From positions 62,001-126,000 of the forward strand of contig NZ_JASF01000005.1 of the NCBI RefSeq assembly GCF_000622405.1: a DNA stretch of 64,000 nt, written 5' to 3'. The notes beneath the pieces are model-generated. The model was not told the DNA's origin and did no database searches. It saw nothing but the letters and a program-made list of their open reading frames with translations. Every line of letters begins with the position of its first letter. Within the stretch, counting starts at the first letter, position 1. The DNA comes from Sulfitobacter donghicola DSW-25 = KCTC 12864 = JCM 14565 (GTDB lineage Bacteria > Pseudomonadota > Alphaproteobacteria > Rhodobacterales > Rhodobacteraceae). The translations under genes were made by a program, and so were the position numbers. Positions 26,394 to 34,807 of the stretch are shown piece by piece.

Positions 26394-27074
26394 ATGACAT
26401 ATCTAAAATCACACTGGCAGTTACTGGCCCTGATCGCGGCGGTCTTTGCGCTTTGGCAGACGCCCGTTGTTGTGCCGCTGAAAATCCTTGTCGTTTTCTT
26501 TCACGAGCTATCTCACGCCATGGCGGCATGGCTCACCGGTGGATCGGTCGAGCAGATATCGCTCTCGCCCCAACAAGGCGGGTTTGCGATCACCCGAGGG
26601 GGCAATCGCTTTGCCATCCTAACGGCGGGGTATCTGGGGTCGCTTCTCATCGGGGCGGGGTTGCTCATGCTTGCCCTGCGCAGCGCGTTGGACCGTGGGG
26701 TTACCGCGCTTCTCGGGGCGGTGATGCTATTGGTGACGGCGCTTTATATCCGCGATCTGTTTGCTGCATTGTTTTGCATCGCAACGGGGCTGATCCTGTT
26801 GGGCGCGGCGCGGTTTTTGGGGCATGCGGCCAATGACATGATTCTGCGGGTTATCGGGCTGAGCAGCCTGATCTATGTGCCCTATGACATTTTCGATGAT
26901 ACCATCGCGCGGTCCAGCCTGCCTTCTGATGCGCATATGCTGGCCCATGAGTTTGGCGGCGCAACAGTAATGTGGGGCGGGCTGTGGCTGGTGCTGAGCG
27001 CGGTTGTGATCCTCTGGAGCTTTCGCAAGATCTTAGGCCAATCCAGCAACCTCACCTTTCCCAACCGCCCATAA
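26394..27074 (+). CDS. M50B-type membrane metallopeptidase
   Basis: 226 residues, about six hydrophobic segments. The HExxH zinc motif is present as FHELSHAMAAWLTGG near residues 30-45, followed by SPQQGGFAIT and, in a later helix, an Asp-containing YDIFDDTI that could supply the third ligand. M50B proteins are site-2-protease-like or sporulation-factor-like intramembrane proteases of mostly unknown targets. The ATG at 26379 is buried against the preceding hairpin, so 26394 was chosen, although its ribosome site is poor. Confidence 0.78.
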   Translation: MTYLKSHWQLLALIAAVFALWQTPVVVPLKILVVFFHELSHAMAAWLTGGSVEQISLSPQQGGFAITRGGNRFAILTAGYLGSLLIGAGLLMLALRSALDRGVTALLGAVMLLVTALYIRDLFAALFCIATGLILLGAARFLGHAANDMILRVIGLSSLIYVPYDIFDDTIARSSLPSDAHMLAHEFGGATVMWGGLWLVLSAVVILWSFRKILGQSSNLTFPNRP

Positions 27075-27076
27075 AA

Positions 27077-27105
27077 AAAGCCGCCCCCATGCTGGGAGCG
27101 GCTTT
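27077..27105. terminator. Bidirectional terminator
   Basis: AAAGCCGC (27077-27084) pairs with GCGGCTTT (27098-27105), with an extra inner CCC/GGG. It lies between the M50B gene and the repeat-protein gene, which converge here. Confidence 0.8.
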
Positions 27106-27126
27106 CGCTAGGCTATGCCTATTGGC

Positions 27127-28251
27127 TTACAAGCCAAGTGCTTCGCGGACTTTATCCAGCGCTGTTTGCAGCAATTCTGGGTTGTCCTTGGCGGCTTCCA
27201 GACCTTTGGTCAGTACAGTTTTTTGTACTGCGCCCAATTCGGAACCATCCAGCATTTCAGTCACTTTATCGAGGTTGAAACCGTCAACGGTCAGCAGCTC
27301 GGACATGATGCTGCCTGCGCCTTCGGTTGCAACGTCTGTCGCTGTTTCTGTCACGGCGTCAGTTGCGGCTTCGGCTGCTTCTGTCGCTGTATCTGTTGCG
27401 GCTTCAACAGCTTCTGCTGCTGTGTCTGTCGCTGCTTCAACAGCTTCTGCTGCTGTGTCTGTCGCTGCTTCGGCGGCTTCAGTTGCAACGTCTGTTGCGG
27501 CTTCTGTTGTCGCGGCTGCTGCGTCTGTTGCTGCATCCGCTGCGGCAGCTGCTGTGTCTGTTGCTGCGTCAACGGCGTCAGATGCTGCTTCTGTTGCGGC
27601 TTCGGCTGTGTCGGCGACTGCATCAGCTGCGGCTGCTGCTGTGTCTGTCGCGGCGTCCGCTGCTGCGGCTGCTGTGTCTGTCGCTGCGTCAACGGCGTCA
27701 GATGCGGCTTCTGTTGCGGCTTCTGTTGCGGCTTCGGCTGTGTCAGCTACTGCGTCCGCTGCGGCAGCGGCTGTGTCTGTTGCTGCGTCAACGGCATCGG
27801 ATGCGGCTTCTGTTGCGGCTTCGGCTGTGTCGGCTACTGCATCAGCTGCGGCGGCTGCTGTGTCTGTTGCTGCTTCAACGGCGTCAGATGCTGCTTCTGT
27901 TGCAGCTTCGGCTGTGTCAGCTACGGCATCCGCTGCGGCGGCTGCTGTGTCTGTCGCTGCTTCAACGGCGTCAGATGCTGCTTCTGTTGCAGCTTCGGCT
28001 GTGTCGGCTACTGCGTCCGCTGCGGCAGCTGCTGTGTCTGTCGCTGCTTCAACGGCGTCAGATGCTGCTTCTGTTGCGGCATCAACCGCACCTTCGGCTG
28101 TGTCTGCAACCGCATCAACGGCGTTACCTGCTGCGGATGTTGCTGTTTCAGTAACATCTGCTGCGATTTCCTGAACGCTGCGCCCAGAGTAAAGCGCATA
28201 ACCGCCCACACCGATAATAGCTGCAACAACAATCCAAACCAGATTCTTCAT
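27127..28251 (-). CDS. Membrane-anchored Ala/Asp/Glu/Thr repeat protein (LEA-like helical rod)
   Basis: 374 residues. An N-terminal hydrophobic anchor (about 3-22) is followed from about residue 45 to 314 by a low-complexity rod made almost only of A, T, D, E, V and S. Two repeat types are visible: a 29-residue unit that begins AVADTAEAATEAASDA (four or more near-perfect copies) and 11-residue units such as EAVEAATDTAA near the C-terminal end of the rod. From residue 25 to about 328 there is no Lys or Arg. A 60-residue C-terminal domain (MSELLTVDGFNL...KVREALGL) is ordinary and helical. The start at 28251 follows GGGGAAG. The 11-mer periodicity recalls LEA group 3 or apolipoprotein-type amphipathic helices. 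Function unknown; an envelope-spacing or stress role is a guess. Confidence 0.85.
   Translation of the reverse strand: MKNLVWIVVAAIIGVGGYALYSGRSVQEIAADVTETATSAAGNAVDAVADTAEGAVDAATEAASDAVEAATDTAAAAADAVADTAEAATEAASDAVEAATDTAAAAADAVADTAEAATEAASDAVEAATDTAAAAADAVADTAEAATEAASDAVDAATDTAAAAADAVADTAEAATEAATEAASDAVDAATDTAAAAADAATDTAAAAADAVADTAEAATEAASDAVDAATDTAAAAADAATDAAAATTEAATDVATEAAEAATDTAAEAVEAATDTAAEAVEAATDTATEAAEAATDAVTETATDVATEGAGSIMSELLTVDGFNLDKVTEMLDGSELGAVQKTVLTKGLEAAKDNPELLQTALDKVREALGL
27310..28119. repeat. Tandem repeat tract inside the Ala-rich gene (87-bp and 33-bp units)
   Basis: The coding repeats are also DNA repeats. 87-bp units (29 codons) recur several times between about 27540 and 28119, with small internal duplications near 27640-27740, and 33-bp units (11 codons) recur between about 27340 and 27480. 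GCT/GCG codon alternation shows they have diverged somewhat. The tract is prone to copy-number change. Confidence 0.85.
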
Positions 28252-28346
28252 AAGTACTTCCCCTTTTTTCGCGGTACCGCATGGCAGAAGGCCACCGCAC
28301 CGGTCATTGGCGCTCAAATGCCCCCCAAAACCAGCATGTTCAAGGG

Positions 28347-28384
28347 GAAAACATGCAGTTATTGAGCAAGCTTGCATGATTTTC
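28347..28384. promoter_or_regulatory. Imperfect hairpin upstream of infC
   Basis: GAAAACATGCA (28347-28357) pairs with TGCATGATTTTC (28373-28384) with one bulge, 70 bases before the infC start. It could be a leader structure or an operator for either divergent gene. Confidence 0.35.
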
Positions 28385-28453
28385 GCCTTGAAGGACGGCC
28401 CATGGCTGTTTACCTTGCGAAACTGGTAATTCAACCATCAAAGGACAACCACC

Positions 28454-29002
28454 ATCGCTCGTAGACCCCATAACGCACCGCCGCAACGTGACACCGGCCC
28501 GCGCGTCAATGAAAACATCCGTTCCAATGAAATCCGCCTGATCGGCGCCGATGGCGAAAACGTGGGTGTTGTCACCCCTGCCCGCGCTATGGATATGGCC
28601 GATGAAGCAGGACTTGATCTTGTAGAAATCTCGCCGAACGCGAATCCCCCTGTTTGTAAGATCATGGATTTCGGCAAGTTCAAATATGAGACGCAAAAAC
28701 GCGAAGCCGAAGCGCGCAAAAAGCAAAAGATCATCGAGATCAAAGAGGTCAAGTTCCGCCCGAACACTGACACCAATGATTACGACGTGAAAATGCGCAA
28801 CGTCTATAAGTTCCTCGAGAACGGCGACAAGGTAAAGATCACCCTACGTTTCCGTGGCCGTGAAATGGCGCACCAGAACTTGGGTCGTGAGCTGCTGGAA
28901 CGTGTTGCAGAAGACACCAAAGAGCACGGCAAGGTCGAAAACTTTCCAAAGATGGAAGGCCGCCAGATGGTCATGCTGATCGGACCGCTTCCGAGCAAGT
29001 AA
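28454..29002 (+). CDS. infC: Translation initiation factor IF-3, AUC start
   Basis: 182 residues. Reading in frame upstream of the first in-frame ATG-like start (28562) recovers the conserved IF-3 N-terminus ([12 protein letters not shown], then [16 protein letters not shown]). The only possible start in that stretch is ATC at 28454, eight bases after AAGGA; a stop lies at 28427. Rare start codons (AUU in E. coli) are the basis of infC autoregulation, because IF-3 itself rejects non-standard codons. Both domains are complete ([48 protein letters not shown]). Confidence 0.95.
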   Translation: MARRPHNAPPQRDTGPRVNENIRSNEIRLIGADGENVGVVTPARAMDMADEAGLDLVEISPNANPPVCKIMDFGKFKYETQKREAEARKKQKIIEIKEVKFRPNTDTNDYDVKMRNVYKFLENGDKVKITLRFRGREMAHQNLGRELLERVAEDTKEHGKVENFPKMEGRQMVMLIGPLPSK

Positions 29003-29027
29003 ACCAACGGCACCCGCCAGAGATTTG

Positions 29028-29062
29028 AAACGCCCCGCGCCCCATCGGCCGGGGCGTTTTTT
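29028..29062 (+). terminator. Rho-independent terminator after infC
   Basis: AAACGCCCCG (29028-29037) pairs with CGGGGCGTTT (29050-29059), followed by a run of T. Confidence 0.9.
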
Positions 29063-29120
29063 GTTTGAGGGGTGCCGCCCCTTCGGGCCAGCCCTTCACC
29101 TTCAACAAGCGCGCTAATCC

Positions 29121-29645
29121 ATGTTAGAAACCGTGATGACATTTAGAAAAGCAGATACAACAGATGCCTCCAGCCTTGCGGCCCTCTCGATCGAGGTTTG
29201 GGTCGGCACCTATCTAAAGGAAGGCGTTAGCCCGCACTTTGCGGATTTCGTTTTAGACGCATTCACCCCATCAAAGATTGCCGCCCTGATTGCTGATCCG
29301 AAAGAATTCATTCTGGTCTCTGACAATGAAACGGGCATTGATGGTTACATTCGGCTGACATCAAACAGCGCCGCGCCTGTCTCTGGTTGCTCTGACTTGG
29401 AAATATCCACCTTTTACATCCAGCCACGCCATCACGGCAAAGGAATCGGTACGCGGCTGCTGGAGGCGGCGTTTGAATATGCGGCGCAGCTGGGTGTCAG
29501 CTCTGTCTGGCTCGCGACGAATGCAGAAAACGCGCCAGCCATTGCATTTTACCTGTCCAAAGGTTTTGAACAGCTGGGCGAGACCCAGTTCACCATCGAT
29601 GGCAACTCATATCTGAATAATGTCTATTCTCGGAAGCTGCGGTAA
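29121..29645 (+). CDS. GNAT-family N-acetyltransferase
   Basis: 174 residues. Acetyl-CoA-binding motif A is clear: ISTFYIQPRHHGKGIGTRLLEAA (here RHHGKGIG), followed by the ASN-type VWLATNAENAPAIAFYLSKGFEQLGE. The substrate is not predictable. A second in-frame ATG at 29136 (MTFRKADTTDAS) may be the true start, since neither has a clear ribosome site. Monocistronic, bounded by terminators on both sides. Confidence 0.88.
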   Translation: MLETVMTFRKADTTDASSLAALSIEVWVGTYLKEGVSPHFADFVLDAFTPSKIAALIADPKEFILVSDNETGIDGYIRLTSNSAAPVSGCSDLEISTFYIQPRHHGKGIGTRLLEAAFEYAAQLGVSSVWLATNAENAPAIAFYLSKGFEQLGETQFTIDGNSYLNNVYSRKLR

Positions 29646-29698
29646 GGCAGCGTCCTTTTGCCCGTGCTGGCGCTGCACCGCGTGTCCTTTACATAAAA

Positions 29699-29724
29699 AT
29701 AGCCGCGTTGTTACACGCGGCTAT
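29699..29724. terminator. Bidirectional terminator between GNAT gene and coxM
   Basis: ATAGCCGCG (29699-29707) pairs with CGCGGCTAT (29716-29724), with A-rich sequence on the left and TCTTT on the right. Confidence 0.8.
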
Positions 29725-29745
29725 CTTTGGAAAAACGTATATTTC

Positions 29746-30537
29746 TTAGCCAGTTATGGCCGCAACTGCGCGCTTTGTCATAACGCCAACCAGATGCGCG
29801 CGATAGGTGCCCGAACCGTGCAAATCGCTGATCATCTCTGATCCATCTGCTTTCAGATCCGCCACAGCATCGGCGCTAAAGTTACTGCTAAGGGCGGCTT
29901 CGGCTTCGCTCCAACGGAACACCCCGTTTTCCGAGGCGCCAGTGACCGCGACGCGAACGCCGTCAGCGAATTTGGCGACAAACACAGCAACCAGCGGGAA
30001 ACGCGATGCGGGTTGCAGGTGCTTTTCGTAATGTGCCGCCTCTGGGATGGGAAAGTTCACCCCTGTGACGATTTCGCCTTCTTCCAATGCGGTTTCGAAC
30101 ATACCTTGGAAATAGTCGTCGGCTGCGATTTCGCGGGTATTGGTGACAACCGTTGCACCTGAGGCCAGAACCCCAGCGGGATAACAGGCGGACGGGTCGT
30201 TATTGGCTACAGAGCCACCGATTGTGCCGCGATTGCGCACGGCGGGGTCACCGATCCGCGCCGCCAGCGAGGCCAATGCGGGATAGCTGGCCGCAGCTTC
30301 GGCAGCCACAGTGGCGTGTGTTGTCGCGCCGCCAACCTTTAGCGTTGCACCATCCTTTGAGACGCCCTTCATCTCGTCGATCCCATGCAAGGACACCAAA
30401 ACCGATGGTGCCGCCAGCCGCGCCTTGAGCGTCGGGATCAGCGTTTGGCCGCCGCTTAGCGGTTGCGCTTCGTCTTGTGACAGCGCGCTGACAGCTTCTG
30501 CGACAGTGCTGGGTGTTTCGACATCAAAATTATACAT
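29746..30537 (-). CDS. coxM: Form II CO dehydrogenase-like FAD-binding subunit (CoxM-type)
   Basis: 263 residues. FAD-site motifs of the xanthine oxidase medium subunit are visible: LSGGQTLIPTLKARL near residue 30 and the TIGGSVANNDPSACYPA loop near residue 105 (usually TIGGNLAxxDP). It would carry electrons from the 2Fe-2S subunit to an acceptor. It is the last gene of coxS-coxL-coxM, the order typical of form II; form I operons run M-S-L. Confidence 0.9.
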   Translation of the reverse strand: MYNFDVETPSTVAEAVSALSQDEAQPLSGGQTLIPTLKARLAAPSVLVSLHGIDEMKGVSKDGATLKVGGATTHATVAAEAAASYPALASLAARIGDPAVRNRGTIGGSVANNDPSACYPAGVLASGATVVTNTREIAADDYFQGMFETALEEGEIVTGVNFPIPEAAHYEKHLQPASRFPLVAVFVAKFADGVRVAVTGASENGVFRWSEAEAALSSNFSADAVADLKADGSEMISDLHGSGTYRAHLVGVMTKRAVAAITG

Positions 30538-30633
30538 CTTGTCTTCCTTTCAGGTGCTGGGCGAACCACGGCACCCTTTCTATATCTCAGAATACATCCG
30601 ATACCCTTTGGCGGATACCGGACTTTGTCAATC

Positions 30634-32997
30634 TCAGCTGTTCATCGCTTCCCATACGCGGGACGGCGTAACAGGCATGTCGATATGGCCGATGTCTTTG
30701 CCACCTGAGCGCATCGCGTCCAGTACAGCGTTCACAACAGCCGGAGGAGAGCCGATCGCCCCTGCCTCGCCACAGCCCTTTACCCCCAGCGGGTTATGGG
30801 TACAGGGGGTTTGGCAGGAATGATCCACCGCATAGAACGGCAAATCAGACGCACGCGGCATGGCGTAATCCATATAGCTTGCGCTCAGCAACTGGCCATC
30901 GCTGTCATAGGCGCAGTTTTCCAGCAATGCCTGACCGATCCCTTGGGCAAGGCCTCCATGAACCTGCCCTGTCACGATCATCGGGTTCACCACATTGCCA
31001 AAATCATCCGCCGCCGAGAAGCGTTCAATCGTGACCTGACCCGTTTCCGGATCCAGTTCCACCTCGCAGGCATAGGCCCCTGAGGGATAGGTAAAGTTGG
31101 CAGGATCGTAAAAGGCCGTTTCCTCCAAACCCGGTTCGATGTCTTCGAGCGGATAGTTATGCGGCACATAGGCGGCCAGTGTCACATCCCCCCAAGCAAC
31201 GGATTTATCCGTGCCTGCAACGGTAAACGCCCCGTCTTTCAGCTCAACATCCGCTTCTGATGCTTCCAAAAGGTGGCTGGCGATTTTGGTTGCCTTGGCG
31301 ATGATTTTCTCGGTGGCGCGCACCATGGCCGATCCCCCAACCGCAAGCGAGCGCGACCCGTAAGTGCCCATGCCCATTGGCGTATTGGCGGTGTCGCCAT
31401 GCACGATCTCGACCATTTCTTCGGGGATGCCAACCATTTCCGCAACCACCTGCGCAAAGGATGTTTCATGCCCCTGCCCGTGGCTGTGGCTGCCTGTCAT
31501 CACAACCAGACCACCTGTGGCATTCACCCGCACGGTGCAGCTCTCAAACAGCCCAGCGCGCGCGCCGAGTTGCCCAACAAGGTTGGAAGGAGCGATGCCG
31601 CAGGCCTCGATATAGCAGTTCACGCCAAAGCCGCGCAGTTTGCCTGCCGCCTCGGACGCCGCGCGACGCACCTCAAAGCCTGCGATGTCGGCCATCTCTT
31701 CGAGCTTGTCCATCGTCGCCACGTAATCGCCCGTGTCATATTCCACGGCGACTGGCGTGGCATACGGGAATTCAGTGACAAAGTTCTGGCGGCGCAGCTT
31801 GATCGGGTCAACCTTCAGCTCATGCGCGGCTTTATCCACCAAACGCTCTAGCTGATATGTCGCCTCGGGGCGCCCAGCGCCGCGATAGGCGTCTACGGGT
31901 ACGGTATTGGTAAACACCGCCTTGACGTTCACATAGATCAGCGGGGTTTTATAGTTCCCTGCCATCAGCGTGCCATGCAGCCATGTGGGCACCGAAGGCG
32001 CAAAGGTGCTAAGGTAGGCGCCCATATTGGCATAGGTATCTGTGCGCAGCGCGGTAAAGTTGTTGTCTTTGTCCAGCGCCAGCTGAATTTTGGTTACATG
32101 GTCGCGCCCATGGGCATCCGACATAAACGCCTCGGAGCGCGAAGAGGTCCATTTCACCGCACGGTTACAGGCTTTGGCGGCGAAGGTGACAAAGGCTTCT
32201 TCCTGATAGTGGAAGATTTTCGTGCCAAAACCACCACCTACATCTGGCGCCACAACGCGCAGCTTGTGCTCTGGAATGCCCAAAACAAATGCGCCCATCA
32301 GCAAGCGGATCACATGGGGGTTCTGGGAGGTGGTGTATAGCGTATGATCCCCTGTACCGCGGGCATAATCCCCCACAGCCACACGAGGCTCCATCGGGTT
32401 GGCGACAAGGCGGTTGTTCACCAGCTCTAGGGTGGTGACATGTGCGGCCTCTTCAAAGGCTTGATCCACCGCGCCTTTGTTTTCCTCAACAAAGCCCCAG
32501 TCATAGCACAGGTTCGACGTCAGATCGTCGTGCACCTTTACGCTATCAGCCTTTACCGCGTCTTTCATATCAACAACGGCGGGGAGTTCGGAAATATCGA
32601 CCTCAATCGCTTCGGCGGCGTCGCGGGCCTCTTCCAGAGTTTCAGCAACGACAGCTGCGATGGGTTCGCCCACATGGCGCACCTTACCTTCGGCCAGCAC
32701 AGGGTGGCGGGGTTCTTGCATCGGTTCGCCGTGTTTATCCGTCACCTGCCAACCGCAGGGGACCGAGCCGACCTCAGCAAAATCAGCACCTGTAAAGATC
32801 CTGACCACACCGGGCATGCCCTCAGCCGCTGAGGTATCCACGCTGTTCAGCGTGCCATGGGCAATATCCGAGCGCAGGAAATACACATGCGCCTGCCCGT
32901 TTACGTTGATGTCGTCTGTATAGTTGCCTTCTCCGGTCAAAAACCGGACGTCTTCGCGCCGTTTGCTGCTGGCGCCGATACCACTATCCTTTGGCAT
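30634..32997 (-). CDS. coxL: Form II CO dehydrogenase-like molybdopterin subunit (CoxL-type)
   Basis: 787 residues. The active-site signature is AYRGAGR, the form II type; true form I CO dehydrogenases carry AYXCSFR. Other Moco-binding features: GGGFGTKIFHYQEE, GSHSHGQGHETSF, GTYGSRSLAVGG and the catalytic Glu in GCGEAGAIG. The start has GGAGGA upstream. Form II proteins oxidise CO poorly or not demonstrably, so the true substrate may be another aldehyde or N-heterocycle. It lies between coxS and coxM. Confidence 0.92.
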   Translation of the reverse strand: MPKDSGIGASSKRREDVRFLTGEGNYTDDINVNGQAHVYFLRSDIAHGTLNSVDTSAAEGMPGVVRIFTGADFAEVGSVPCGWQVTDKHGEPMQEPRHPVLAEGKVRHVGEPIAAVVAETLEEARDAAEAIEVDISELPAVVDMKDAVKADSVKVHDDLTSNLCYDWGFVEENKGAVDQAFEEAAHVTTLELVNNRLVANPMEPRVAVGDYARGTGDHTLYTTSQNPHVIRLLMGAFVLGIPEHKLRVVAPDVGGGFGTKIFHYQEEAFVTFAAKACNRAVKWTSSRSEAFMSDAHGRDHVTKIQLALDKDNNFTALRTDTYANMGAYLSTFAPSVPTWLHGTLMAGNYKTPLIYVNVKAVFTNTVPVDAYRGAGRPEATYQLERLVDKAAHELKVDPIKLRRQNFVTEFPYATPVAVEYDTGDYVATMDKLEEMADIAGFEVRRAASEAAGKLRGFGVNCYIEACGIAPSNLVGQLGARAGLFESCTVRVNATGGLVVMTGSHSHGQGHETSFAQVVAEMVGIPEEMVEIVHGDTANTPMGMGTYGSRSLAVGGSAMVRATEKIIAKATKIASHLLEASEADVELKDGAFTVAGTDKSVAWGDVTLAAYVPHNYPLEDIEPGLEETAFYDPANFTYPSGAYACEVELDPETGQVTIERFSAADDFGNVVNPMIVTGQVHGGLAQGIGQALLENCAYDSDGQLLSASYMDYAMPRASDLPFYAVDHSCQTPCTHNPLGVKGCGEAGAIGSPPAVVNAVLDAMRSGGKDIGHIDMPVTPSRVWEAMNS

Positions 32998-33214
32998 TTC
33001 AATTCCTCCCTAAGGCGGCACACACAGTGGCGTGCCTCTTTTATCTATGAATTTGAACACAACCGCCCTGTTGGCAAACGGATGTGGCTTTTTCTGATGC
33101 CCTTTGGTGCGGGCATAAGGTGGAATGAGCATTCTCCGAAGTTGGCGCGGCCTGTGATCTCTCCCTTCACATTCCGCCTATCGGGCCATTCCTGTTGGGC
33201 TGGTCCCCTTGCGG

Positions 33215-33700
33215 TTATTCTGCCGCGATCGAGCTTACATCCTGACCAGAGGCCGCCATGATCGCCTTAACGATGTTATGGTACCCCGTGCAGCGGCAGA
33301 TGTTGCCGTCTAGGTAGTGGCGCACGTCTTCTTCGGTGGGCTTTGGGTTGTCTTTCAACAATGCCGCCGCTGACATCACCATCCCCGGTGTGCAAAAGCC
33401 GCATTGCAGGCCGTGGTGATCCTGAAACGCTTGTTGGATGGTGTTCAGCGTCCCATCCGCAGCCGCCTGCCCTTCAATGGTGGCAACCTCGGCGCCGTCG
33501 GCCTCTACCGCCAGCATGGTGCAGGATTTCACCGCAACGCCGTCCACATGCACAACGCAAGCGCCACATTGGCTGGTATCACAGCCTACATGCGTGCCTG
33601 TCATCCCTAGGTCTTCGCGCAAAAACTGAACCAACAGCGTGCGCCCCTCTACATCACCGGACGCGGCTTTGCCGTTCACGGTCATTTTCACTTGTGCCAT
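33215..33700 (-). CDS. coxS: Form II CO dehydrogenase-like 2Fe-2S subunit (CoxS-type)
   Basis: 161 residues. It has the plant-type 2Fe-2S motif ([15 protein letters not shown]...KSC) and the second, alpha-helical 2Fe-2S motif (CGFCTPGM and CRCTGYHNI). Start 33700 follows GGGAGGAAA. The 217 bases between it and coxL hold no gene that I can recognise. Confidence 0.95.
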   Translation of the reverse strand: MAQVKMTVNGKAASGDVEGRTLLVQFLREDLGMTGTHVGCDTSQCGACVVHVDGVAVKSCTMLAVEADGAEVATIEGQAAADGTLNTIQQAFQDHHGLQCGFCTPGMVMSAAALLKDNPKPTEEDVRHYLDGNICRCTGYHNIVKAIMAASGQDVSSIAAE

Positions 33701-33796
33701 TCATTTCCTCCCAAAAAATCAATTTCTCTATCATTGAGGGTGAGTTAAGCATGGCAAATGCAGGTTGAGAACAAAAAAGTTTTCTTGACGAGGCCC

Positions 33797-33816
33797 AAAC
33801 GGACCCGAATCCGTTT
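33797..33816 (-). terminator. Short hairpin after the molybdopterin-binding gene
   Basis: AAACGGA (33797-33803) pairs with TCCGTTT (33810-33816), directly downstream of the stop at 33818 on the minus strand. It may partly separate this gene from coxSLM, whose promoter would lie in 33701-33796. Confidence 0.55.
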
Positions 33817-33817
33817 C

Positions 33818-34807
33818 CTATCGGCGGGCCATCCTTGGCTGTGGCCGTGTCGGGATTTCCTTCAAAAGCCCGCCAACCCCCATGCCCGCAATATCAGCGG
33901 ATGAAACGTTAACCCCACAAATCACCCGCGACAGCACCCAATCCGCCCCATTCAGCGCAGGTGAGCGCGCACATCCCGGCAAGCCGATAACAGATTGTTT
34001 ACCAACCGCCCCCAGAAACAAGAGATTCCCCGGGTCAACGGGCATACCGAACCTGATGATTTCCCCCCCAGCGTCAACAACCGCCGAAGATGCCACATCA
34101 TCAATGTCCGACGTTGCCGATCCAGTCAGGATTAACACAAGCGAGGTCTCGGCCGCTTGGACGGCTTTGGCCAATGCCTCTTTCTCATGGGGAACCTTTG
34201 GCACTGCGGCCAGTTCTACGCCCAGCGCGTTCAGGCGCCCCTCTATGGCGTCGCGGCCCTTGTCGCTGGCCCCTCCGGATATCTCAGTGATGATCAGGGT
34301 TGCAGCGCGGTGTTTAGGCGTTGCGATGCCAATCGCGCCCCTTGCCGCTTGGATCGCCTTGTTCAGGTTCTCCTCGGGCACCGCATAAGAGATGATCTTG
34401 ATCGTGGCGACCATATCCCCTGCCCTTAGTTGGTGATGGGGGGGCACTGTGGCGACGGTAATCATGGGGTCTATGGCATTCACGCGGTGCAGCGCCTCGA
34501 CATCCAGCATTGCAACGCCCGCGTGATCCGCGATCAGGTTTACCCGTCCGGTAAAGGCGGTACTGCGGCTCAACCCCTCTTGCCCCACCAGCAGCGCATC
34601 TGCCAACGCATCTGCCGCTTCATCCTCTCCACGGTCTGTGGCCTCTAGGCTGGCAACGGTCACCGCTGTTAGGCCTGCCGCCCTGAGGGCTGCAATATCA
34701 TCGCTGTCCAAAACGCGGCCCTTGCGCAGGCGCCCCCCCGCCACAGCCACGGAATGGGCCAGCACATGGCCCAACGCATGAGTAAGAGGGCGCGATCCGA
34801 ACTTCAT
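33818..34807 (-). CDS. Molybdopterin-binding protein (MoCF-biosynthesis domain), cox-associated
   Basis: 329 residues. An N-terminal MoeA-like segment (LAHSVAVAGGRLRKGRVLDSDDIAALRAAGL) and a C-terminal molybdopterin-binding fold (LIITEISGGASDKG; LILTGSATSDIDDVA; GLPGCARSP). It lacks the NTP-transferase (MocA/MobA) half often fused in this family, so it is probably a Moco-handling factor for the cox enzyme. It overlaps the XdhC gene by four bases (ATGA). Confidence 0.82.
   Translation of the reverse strand: MKFGSRPLTHALGHVLAHSVAVAGGRLRKGRVLDSDDIAALRAAGLTAVTVASLEATDRGEDEAADALADALLVGQEGLSRSTAFTGRVNLIADHAGVAMLDVEALHRVNAIDPMITVATVPPHHQLRAGDMVATIKIISYAVPEENLNKAIQAARGAIGIATPKHRAATLIITEISGGASDKGRDAIEGRLNALGVELAAVPKVPHEKEALAKAVQAAETSLVLILTGSATSDIDDVASSAVVDAGGEIIRFGMPVDPGNLLFLGAVGKQSVIGLPGCARSPALNGADWVLSRVICGVNVSSADIAGMGVGGLLKEIPTRPQPRMARR

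Noticed and set aside
27310..28119. Tandem repeats read as a CRISPR array
   Set aside because: Units are contiguous and in frame with a protein; there are no unique spacers and no cas genes.
26972..28365. Two long plus-strand open frames (400 and 416 codons), one Ala/Val/Ser-rich and one very Cys-rich, across the repeat gene
   Set aside because: They are antisense shadows: a repeat of GCT/GCG/GTC-type codons keeps all frames open. Ribosome site, anchor and C-terminal domain support only the minus-strand gene.
32998..33214. A missing small gene between coxS and coxL
   Set aside because: No frame with a ribosome site or recognisable product was found; a plus-strand frame across it is an antisense shadow extension.
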